Source: Lachnoclostridium sp. UBA933
GTDB lineage: Bacteria; Bacillota; Clostridia; Lachnospirales; Lachnospiraceae
Length of the DNA stretch: 5,062 nucleotides
Direction of reading: 5' to 3'
Assembly (NCBI GenBank): GCA_002293545.1
Contig: DBDL01000080.1
Span: 28,081 to 33,142, forward strand
The notes beneath the pieces were generated by a model. That model saw only the letters and a program-made list of their open reading frames with translations, was not told the origin of the DNA and did not search any database. Numbering within the stretch: position 1 is the first letter of the stretch; every line of letters begins with the position of its first letter. This document shows positions 1 to 5,062 of the stretch, piece by piece. The translations under genes and the position numbers were made by a program.

Positions 1-2009
1 AAGGAAGCACCATTTCTTTTGCCATGCAAGAAGAAACAATGGATTTTTTATTAGACTTAAAAAACGAGAAAGTATCTGTTCCGGACGGGCACATAGGCGT
101 GCCGGTGTTCTTTATGCAGTCAGATGGTATGAAGCTTGGCGATACCCTGACCGTGGAATTTGACGGATATGAAAAAAGCTTTATTATCGGGAAGTTTATA
201 AGAGATTCTCATTTTGGAAGTGTTATGATGACTCCAAAGCGTTTTGTGCTGTCGGAACAGGATTATAAAGAAATGGAATCTAAGGATTCCAGTGAAATCT
301 TCATCTTTTCCTATCTATTAAAAAACGAAGATTTGCTTGTGGATTTTGTCAGGGATTTTCAGGAATCCCGTATGCCGCAAAATGATTTTTCAGTAGACAG
401 CAGTTTGTTTTATCTGACTTATGCTGCCGCCGATGGTATTATTATCGGCTTGGTGACACTGTGCAGTATCCTTTTGATATTGATATCCTTGTTGACTCTC
501 CGCTATACCATTTTGTCAACGATCGAAGATGATTTTCGGGAAATCGGCGTAATGAAGGCAGTCGGGTTTCAATTAGCGGATATTATTAAATTGTACCTTT
601 CTAAATATTTTTATCTGACAATGATTGCGTGTGTGATTGGATTTCTGCTGGGGCAATTGATGCAGTCTGCCTTGAGTGAAAATCTTCTTCTTTATATGGG
701 AAGTCCGGATAACAGTAATTGGGGCGGATTGATTTCTCTTATTGCCGTTTGCCTTATCCTGATAATCATTTTGGTGTTTTGTTTACTGACACTGCGCCGC
801 ATCGGAAAAATGTCTGTAATTGATGCGATCCGTATGGGAAACACAGGAGAAACGTACAAAGAAAGCAAGCACTTCTCACTCTCCCGCCGCCGTCACATGA
901 ATGTCAATATCTTCGTTGGTTTGAAAGATTTTTTACGAAAGATAAAAGCATATATTTTATTGCTGTTTGTATTTTCGCTTTGTACGTTTATCTGTATTTT
1001 CCCGTTTCATGTAAAAAATACATTCAGCGAACCGGAATCGCTAAAGTATTTTGGTTTTATCACTTGTGACATTACCGTGATGCCGCAGGTGACAGGTATC
1101 GGAAAAGAATTGGCGGCGGCAAAAAGTTATATATCCAATGATTCGGAGGTCTTGGAGCATTCTGTTTATTATGAAGAATATCTTCATATAAAAACAGACG
1201 GCAGCGAAACACAAAAAATACGGGCGACGATGGGTGATCATACAATGTTCCCGTCGGAGTATTCAAGCGGATCTGCCCCAATTCTGGAAAATGAAATCGC
1301 ACTTTCCTATCTTGCGGCAAAGGATTTGGGGAAAGAAGTCGGCAACAGTATAATTCTGCTGAGAAACGGTGAAGAAAAAAACATGATCATAACGGGAATA
1401 TATCCTGATATGTCAAACGGTGCACGATCTGTCAAAGCCTGCTTTAAAAGTAATCCTGAAAATGCATTCTACTGGAAAATCTGTTTGAATACAAAGGGTG
1501 ATCCCGAAAAAAAATCAGAGGAATATAAAAACAACATAGAAAAAATTGACGCCGCCACACTGGATTCTGCCAGCGGTCAATTTATGGATGCGATTGTTTC
1601 ACAATTGAATCATGTCGGGTTTTTGCTTTTAATCATTGCCATGCTGGTATCTATGCTGATAACCGCTATGTTTATAAAAATGCTGATTGCCAAGGAAACA
1701 CCGCAAATCGCAATCATGAAAAGTCTTGGGTTTACCGTAAAGCAAATCCGTATACAGTATTTTACCCGGATTGGTATCATCTTGTTGATTTCAATGACAG
1801 GCGGGATTCTTGCTGTTAATACGTTAGGGGCGCAAATTATGAGTGCAGTCACATCTTCGATGGGCGCGGGAAGTATTGATGTGGTTGTAAAACCAATGGA
1901 AGTATATTTTGCTTATCCGCTTATTTTATTGTCAGTCGTATGCATTACGATTCTGTTTAGCTGCGGTGCGGTCCGCAAAATATTAATATCACAGATTAAC
2001 GCGGAATAG
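1..2009 (+). CDS. FtsX-domain ABC transporter permease, 5'-truncated by window edge
   Basis: Membrane subunit of an ABC exporter/mechanotransmission transporter, acting with the ATPase encoded next door. The frame is open to the left edge (first full codon at base 3). The first ATG, at 24, has no well-spaced ribosome binding site, and an N-terminal helix normal for the family is missing, so the true start is probably upstream. Numbering from that ATG, membrane segments lie near residues 138-160, 196-218, 235-258, 309-328, 531-553, 582-604 and 629-648. With the lost first helix this gives the eight-helix layout: helix, outer domain, three helices, then the same again. The first outer domain is partly present (about 1-137); the second spans about 330-530. 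Each FtsX half carries a cytoplasmic coupling-like motif, REIGVMKAVGF at 172-182 and PQIAIMKSLGF at 560-570, probably contacting the ATPase. The two halves look like an internal duplication. The substrate is unknown; peptide antibiotics or lipids are typical of the family. Confidence 0.9.
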   Translation, partial: GSTISFAMQEETMDFLLDLKNEKVSVPDGHIGVPVFFMQSDGMKLGDTLTVEFDGYEKSFIIGKFIRDSHFGSVMMTPKRFVLSEQDYKEMESKDSSEIFIFSYLLKNEDLLVDFVRDFQESRMPQNDFSVDSSLFYLTYAAADGIIIGLVTLCSILLILISLLTLRYTILSTIEDDFREIGVMKAVGFQLADIIKLYLSKYFYLTMIACVIGFLLGQLMQSALSENLLLYMGSPDNSNWGGLISLIAVCLILIIILVFCLLTLRRIGKMSVIDAIRMGNTGETYKESKHFSLSRRRHMNVNIFVGLKDFLRKIKAYILLLFVFSLCTFICIFPFHVKNTFSEPESLKYFGFITCDITVMPQVTGIGKELAAAKSYISNDSEVLEHSVYYEEYLHIKTDGSETQKIRATMGDHTMFPSEYSSGSAPILENEIALSYLAAKDLGKEVGNSIILLRNGEEKNMIITGIYPDMSNGARSVKACFKSNPENAFYWKICLNTKGDPEKKSEEYKNNIEKIDAATLDSASGQFMDAIVSQLNHVGFLLLIIAMLVSMLITAMFIKMLIAKETPQIAIMKSLGFTVKQIRIQYFTRIGIILLISMTGGILAVNTLGAQIMSAVTSSMGAGSIDVVVKPMEVYFAYPLILLSVVCITILFSCGAVRKILISQINAE

Positions 2010-2050
2010 CGTGCGAAACTTAAAAATCAGATGCACCGGAGTGTGCGGAA

Positions 2051-2056
2051 AGGGAG
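2051..2056 (+). promoter_or_regulatory. Ribosome binding site of the ATPase gene
   Basis: AGGGAG lies 6 bases before the ATG at 2063. It fixes that start and suggests the ATPase is translated independently of the permease, whose stop is 53 bases upstream. Confidence 0.75.
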
Positions 2057-2062
2057 AACACA

Positions 2063-2827
2063 ATGAATACTATATTAGAAGTCAAAGACCTTTGCAAAAC
2101 CTATGTTGTAAATAAACGTCAAAATCATATCTTGAGAAATGTAAACATGAACATTGAAACGGGTGAGCTTGTTTCCGTAATGGGTCCGTCCGGTTCCGGC
2201 AAATCGACGCTTTTATACTGTGTGAGCGGTATGGATCATATGACGGCAGGCAGTGTCCGGTTTGAAGGACAGGAATTATCAGAGTTAAGCGAAAATAAAA
2301 TGGCAGAACTGCGCCTAAATAAAATGGGGTTTATATTTCAGCATATTTATCTTTTAAAAAACCTGGGAATCATGGATAATATTATTGTATCAGGTTTTAC
2401 GGCAAAAAGGAAAAGCCGTAAAGAGGTCAATGCCGATGCGGCGGCACTGATGAAAAGAACCGGTATCATCCGGCTTTCCGACAATGAAATTACACAGGCT
2501 TCCGGAGGGGAATTACAGAGAACCGCCATATGCCGGGCATTGATTAACGAACCTTCCGTTCTGTTTGCCGATGAACCAACGGGATCACTGAACTCAAGGT
2601 CTGCGGAGGATATTATGAAGCTTTTACTGGATATCAACCGTACCGGAACAACAATAATGATTGTCACACATGATGCGAAAATTGCCGCAAAAACAGAACG
2701 TGTGCTGTATATGATGGACGGAACGATTAAGGGGCAGTACAAATTGAGTAAATATGATGAAGAAACAGATCATACGAGAGAACGCGAGGTCCGTTTGCAG
2801 GACTGGCTGTTTGATATGGGATGGTGA
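2063..2827 (+). CDS. ABC transporter ATP-binding protein, MacB/LolD type
   Basis: Cytoplasmic ATPase expected to dimerise and drive the FtsX permease encoded just upstream. At 254 residues it is slightly longer than the usual 220-235. Visible motifs in order: aromatic A-loop Tyr14, Walker A GPSGSGKST at 41-49, Q-loop Gln93 in FIFQH, ABC signature ASGGE at 146-150 followed by LQRTAICRAL, Walker B VLFADEPTG at 166-174 with catalytic Glu171, D-loop SLNS, and switch His203 in VTHD. All catalytic residues are intact. The signature has Ala and Glu where LSGGQ is canonical, a tolerated variant. After about residue 224 comes a charged tail of some 30 residues ending in WLFDMGW, outside the nucleotide-binding fold. 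Start chosen for the ribosome binding site and for the alignment of the N-terminal ILEVKDLCKTY. The TGA at 2825-2827 sits inside an ATGGTGA overlap with an alternative start of the next gene. Confidence 0.96.
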   Translation: MNTILEVKDLCKTYVVNKRQNHILRNVNMNIETGELVSVMGPSGSGKSTLLYCVSGMDHMTAGSVRFEGQELSELSENKMAELRLNKMGFIFQHIYLLKNLGIMDNIIVSGFTAKRKSRKEVNADAAALMKRTGIIRLSDNEITQASGGELQRTAICRALINEPSVLFADEPTGSLNSRSAEDIMKLLLDINRTGTTIMIVTHDAKIAAKTERVLYMMDGTIKGQYKLSKYDEETDHTREREVRLQDWLFDMGW

Positions 2828-2830
2828 AAA

Positions 2831-2855
2831 GCGGGCGGCTGAAAAACGCGCCCGC
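2831..2855 (+). other. GC-only intergenic hairpin between ATPase and regulator genes
   Basis: GCGGGCG (2831-2837) pairs perfectly with CGCCCGC (2849-2855) across an 11-base loop that contains five A residues. It is followed by AAAT rather than a T-run, so it does not look like an intrinsic terminator. It ends 15 bases before the ribosome binding site of the response regulator gene. It could be an mRNA stability or processing element that sets the ratio of transporter to regulator, or it could be chance; a 7-bp stem alone is not statistically striking in 5 kb. Confidence 0.5.
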
Positions 2856-2870
2856 CAAATCACCGGAAAC

Positions 2871-2876
2871 GGAGGG
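2871..2876 (+). promoter_or_regulatory. Ribosome binding site deciding the regulator start
   Basis: GGAGGG lies 4 bases before the ATG at 2881 (5 bases if counted from the GGAGG core). It is the strongest such site in the window. It favours 2881 over the in-frame ATG at 2821, which has only a weak purine stretch before it. Confidence 0.8.
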
Positions 2877-2880
2877 AAAC

Positions 2881-3561
2881 ATGGCACGGATATGTATTGT
2901 AGAAGATGAAAAAGAGCTTGCCGCGATTACAAAGGATTATCTTGAAAAAGAAGGTCATGTTGTAACGGCTGTATCAAACGGCGGGGAAGCCATGCGGTTT
3001 TTAACATGCAAAAGTATTGATTTGCTCATACTCGATATCATGCTCCCCTCTGTAGATGGTTTGACGATTTGTGAAACCGTACGGAAGAAAAATAACATCC
3101 CGATTATTATAATCAGTGCTAAGACAGATGAGGAAAGCCGGATACATGGATTAAATCTGGGAGCGGACGATTACCTGATTAAGCCCTATTCTGTAAAAGA
3201 GCTTGTTGCCAGAGCCGGTGCACAGCTTAGACGAAGTATCGGGGCAGGGTATATTGTGGAGTTGTCCGATGGTGACTTACGGCTGAATACGGCGGCAAGA
3301 AAAGTATTTTTGAAAGAAAAGGAACTGCCGATGACCGCCAAAGAATTTGCGGTGCTGAAGCTGTTCTTAGAAAACCGCGGACGTGTTCTGAGCAAGGAAT
3401 TTATACTAAATGCCATATGGGGGGCAGAAAGTGAAAGCGAACCGTCAACACTGACGGTTCACATCAATAAACTACGGGATAAGATAGAAAATGACCCCAA
3501 AAATCCGGTTCGGATTGTGACAGTCTGGGGAACAGGCTATCGATACGAGGGCAGCCAATGA
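2881..3561 (+). CDS. OmpR/PhoB-family response regulator
   Basis: Cytoplasmic transcription factor of the two-component pair with the kinase encoded next to it. From the chosen start it has 226 residues, normal for the family. Receiver domain about 1-118: acidic pocket Glu8-Asp9, phospho-acceptor Asp52 in LLILDIMLPSVDG, Ser79, and Lys101 in KPY with Tyr103. Winged-helix DNA-binding domain about 128-225: PMTAKEFAVLKLF, then STLTVHINKLRDKI as recognition helix, and the terminal wing VWGTGYRYE. All phosphorylation residues are intact. An upstream in-frame ATG at 2821 would add 20 low-complexity residues before MARICIVEDE; this is rejected because the receiver fold begins at 2881 and a strong ribosome binding site precedes it. 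The stop codon overlaps the kinase start (ATGA), so the two are probably translationally coupled. Probable targets are the operon itself and perhaps envelope-stress genes; no binding site was identified. Confidence 0.96.
   Translation: MARICIVEDEKELAAITKDYLEKEGHVVTAVSNGGEAMRFLTCKSIDLLILDIMLPSVDGLTICETVRKKNNIPIIIISAKTDEESRIHGLNLGADDYLIKPYSVKELVARAGAQLRRSIGAGYIVELSDGDLRLNTAARKVFLKEKELPMTAKEFAVLKLFLENRGRVLSKEFILNAIWGAESESEPSTLTVHINKLRDKIENDPKNPVRIVTVWGTGYRYEGSQ
3439..3460 (+). repeat. Perfect 9-bp inverted repeat inside the regulator gene
   Basis: GAACCGTCA (3439-3447) and TGACGGTTC (3452-3460) are exact reverse complements around the 4-base loop ACAC. The element encodes residues 187-193 of the regulator, at the beginning of its recognition helix. 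It would form a tight mRNA hairpin, or a DNA palindrome. Whether it has a role is unknown. Confidence 0.6.
3547..3551 (+). promoter_or_regulatory. Ribosome binding site of the histidine kinase gene
   Basis: GAGGG lies 6 bases before the ATG at 3558 and is embedded in the last codons of the regulator gene. It supports the overlapping start and coupled translation of the two partners. Confidence 0.65.
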
Positions 3562-4802
3562 AAAAAAATATCATCATAATCATTCTTTTGTGGGGAGGTT
3601 TGGTCTTTTTTGCAGTATCCGGTATTTTGACACCGGATCGTCAGTATATGGTTGAGATAAACCGCATTCATGAAAACGACGCGCAGGACATAATAAAAGA
3701 CCGAAAACCGTCACTCCCGGAAACGAGCAGAATTCAATCCATAAAAGCAGTGAATAGAAAAAATCTCCCGCAGGAGCAAGCCCGTATTTTTTTCTCCGGC
3801 AGTGACATACCGGACTCTCTGTTTTATATTTATCCGGTTGACCGTACGGATTATTTTATTCGGTATGAAATCAAAACGAATCACGGCGGTAAGCCTCTGC
3901 AAATTATTTTACTTAGTGTGATCCCGCTGTTCGTATTGTTTCTATTGTTCCGATTGGAAAAAAATACAATGAAACCATTAACTGCCATGGCTTCATTTCC
4001 GGAGCAACTAAGCAAAGGGAACTATATCTTTACGGCAAAACAATATAAGAATAAGCAGATCCATAAATTTCTCTGGGGACTTGATATGATGCGTATCAAG
4101 CTGGATGAACAAAAAGATATCAATCTTCGGCTTGAAAAAGACCGCAAAACACTTGTGGCAAGTCTGACACATGATATCAAGACACCGCTCTCCTCTATCC
4201 GGGTCTATACTGCGGCAATCAAAGACGGTACGTACCAGTCACAGGAGGAGATACAAGACGCACTGGATATTATATGGAACAAAACAGAAACCATCAATCT
4301 GCTGACAGATGAATTATTGTATTCCTCGATAAATGCCTTAGAAGAAATGCAGGTAAACGTTTCTGAACATTATTTGGAGGAACTGCGGCAGACAATTGAC
4401 AAAGTAATTCATAGTAAAATTGATTTACTGAAGATGAATTACCAGATAGAGTCCATAGATGCAAATTATTTAATCAGGGCAGATATGGACCGGCTGACAG
4501 AGGCTTGCGGTAATATTATAGAAAATTCAATCAAGTACGGTGATTTAGGTGATTTATTTGTTTCTTTCCGTAATGAGGAACAGCACTTACTGATTTCCTT
4601 TGAAAACAGCGGAAAACATATTCCGGATACGGAAATAAAGCATGTGTTTACAAGTTTTTATCGGGGGTCCAATGTGGACAGGGAGAAAGGTCACGGATTG
4701 GGGCTTTATATTGTAAAAAAGATTATGAAAGCTATGGGCGGAGATGCTTTTGCTGAAAATACAAAAATCGGTGTGAAAATTGTTCTGGTGCTGAAAATAT
4801 AA
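3558..4802 (+). CDS. Sensor histidine kinase, membrane-bound, partner of the adjacent OmpR-type regulator
   Basis: Autophosphorylating sensor kinase of 414 residues. Helix 1 is at about 4-23 and helix 2 at about 114-132, bracketing a roughly 90-residue extracytoplasmic sensor region without cysteines and with no recognised fold. Residues 134-165 are HAMP-like (MKPLTAM), followed by a helical, probably coiled-coil linker up to 200. The HisKA domain has the H-box SLTHDIKTPLSSIR with phospho-acceptor His205. The HATPase domain has the N-box EACGNIIENSIKYG (Asn319 and Asn323), an atypical G1 box FENSGKHIP at 348-356, the F-box VFTSFYRGS at 363-371, and the G2 box KGHGLGLYIVKK at 377-388. The start overlaps the regulator stop by 4 bases, and the 8-base A run that begins in that overlap encodes the charged N-terminus MKKN. 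The sizeable outer domain argues against a BceS-type intramembrane sensor. The ligand is unknown; an envelope or antimicrobial-peptide signal is inferred from the neighbouring transporter. Confidence 0.96.
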   Translation: MKKNIIIIILLWGGLVFFAVSGILTPDRQYMVEINRIHENDAQDIIKDRKPSLPETSRIQSIKAVNRKNLPQEQARIFFSGSDIPDSLFYIYPVDRTDYFIRYEIKTNHGGKPLQIILLSVIPLFVLFLLFRLEKNTMKPLTAMASFPEQLSKGNYIFTAKQYKNKQIHKFLWGLDMMRIKLDEQKDINLRLEKDRKTLVASLTHDIKTPLSSIRVYTAAIKDGTYQSQEEIQDALDIIWNKTETINLLTDELLYSSINALEEMQVNVSEHYLEELRQTIDKVIHSKIDLLKMNYQIESIDANYLIRADMDRLTEACGNIIENSIKYGDLGDLFVSFRNEEQHLLISFENSGKHIPDTEIKHVFTSFYRGSNVDREKGHGLGLYIVKKIMKAMGGDAFAENTKIGVKIVLVLKI

Positions 4803-4854
4803 GCAGTGCATTCATACATGATATAAAGATGCATTGGACAGGCATGTTTTGTTC

Positions 4855-5062
4855 CTATTTCTGGTCCATCACTATCTTTTCTAAAACGAGCACTTCATCC
4901 GACGTAAGGTGTTTTCCTGTTAAATAATCGGAAAAAAACCCCCCCAATGAACCGTTGAATAGTTTTTGGAGCAATGCTTCTGTTTCGATACTCTGAACCT
5001 GTCGTTTTGTTATGGAGGCTCTGCAAAGAAAGCCGGGGTCTTCCCGAACAACAGCTCCTTTC
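4855..5062 (-). CDS. BlaI/MecI/CopY-family transcriptional repressor, C-terminal part only
   Basis: A minus-strand frame enters from the right edge (first full codon at 5061) and gives 68 residues before the TAG at 4855-4857. It begins at the wing of the winged helix (KGAVVREDPGFLCRASI). It continues through the family's dimerisation segment: TKRQVQSIETEALLQKLF, then NGS, then SDYLTGKHLTSDEVLVLEKI. This lines up from memory with the end of staphylococcal BlaI, including the LxKLxxG motif and the closing leucine-rich helix. The DNA-binding helices lie outside the window. Such proteins repress beta-lactamase, copper-export or other stress genes as dimers. It converges on the histidine kinase gene and is probably a separate transcription unit. 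No blaR1-like gene follows its stop. A run of seven G then seven T interrupts the dimerisation region without breaking the frame. Confidence 0.82.
   Translation of the reverse strand, partial: KGAVVREDPGFLCRASITKRQVQSIETEALLQKLFNGSLGGFFSDYLTGKHLTSDEVLVLEKIVMDQK

Noticed and set aside
24..26. ATG at 24 as the permease start
   Set aside because: The frame is open to the window edge, the AAGGAAG at 1-7 is about 16 bases away (too far for a ribosome binding site), and the expected first membrane helix would be missing.
1041..1852. Several 66-82 codon minus-strand frames opposite the permease gene
   Set aside because: They overlap the real gene and each other, and lack family features; their apparent hydrophobic stretches mirror the coding strand.
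2033..2046. GCAC/GTGC pairing between permease and ATPase genes
   Set aside because: Only 4 bp; expected many times by chance.
2347..2742. 131-codon open frame on the minus strand opposite the ATPase gene
   Set aside because: It lies wholly antisense to a clearly functional ATPase with intact motifs and shows no recognisable domain; its composition is that of a shadow frame.
2795..2823. Possible internal promoter for the regulator and kinase genes (TTGCAG as -35)
   Set aside because: No acceptable -10 at a 16-18 base spacing; GATATG is only 12 bases away.
2831..2860. The GC hairpin as an intrinsic terminator
   Set aside because: It is followed by AAAT with no T-run, and the downstream genes are clearly of the same module.
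3561..3568. A8 run at the kinase start as a frameshift switch
   Set aside because: It encodes the normal lysine-rich N-terminus before the first membrane helix; similar A runs are common in AT-rich genes, and another A8 lies in the permease gene at 1507-1514.
1..5062. CRISPR array, tRNA, rRNA, transposase or integration site
   Set aside because: No regularly spaced repeats, cloverleaf-like sequence, transposase-like frame or terminal inverted repeats were found on either strand.

Overview
The window looks like chromosomal or accessory DNA from a low-to-mid GC Gram-positive bacterium (Firmicutes, most likely Clostridia). The evidence is moderately AT-rich coding sequence, strong GGAGG-type ribosome binding sites, tight gene packing, and the families present: an FtsX-type peptide-export permease, an OmpR-type two-component system and a BlaI/MecI-type repressor. 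This assignment is inference from style and gene content, not a species call.

From about 1 to 4802, four genes run on the + strand in one probable operon. They are a large FtsX-domain ABC permease (5' end cut by the window edge, ends at 2009), its MacB/LolD-type ATPase (2063-2827), an OmpR/PhoB-type response regulator (2881-3561) and a membrane-bound sensor histidine kinase (3558-4802, overlapping the regulator by 4 bases). Gaps are 53 bases between permease and ATPase and 53 bases between ATPase and regulator. The second gap holds a GC-only hairpin just ahead of the regulator's ribosome binding site. No promoter or canonical terminator could be found inside the window; the operon promoter probably lies upstream of base 1.

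At 4855-5062, on the - strand, lies the C-terminal end of a BlaI/MecI/CopY-family repressor. It converges on the kinase gene with a 52-base gap.

Together the four + strand genes form a sense-and-export module. The kinase has a roughly 90-residue extracytoplasmic sensor domain and presumably detects a cell-envelope signal. It would phosphorylate the regulator at Asp52, which would control transcription, probably including that of its own transporter. The transporter has two large extracytoplasmic domains and belongs to the mechanotransmission-type ABC group, whose members move or dislodge peptides, antibiotics or lipids at the membrane surface. Architecture points to the Vex/VncRS style rather than the Bce style. 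The substrate cannot be read from the sequence. I see no mobile element, CRISPR array, tRNA or rRNA. Overall this is a fairly conventional signalling/transport locus with a few details worth checking, not an evident new system.
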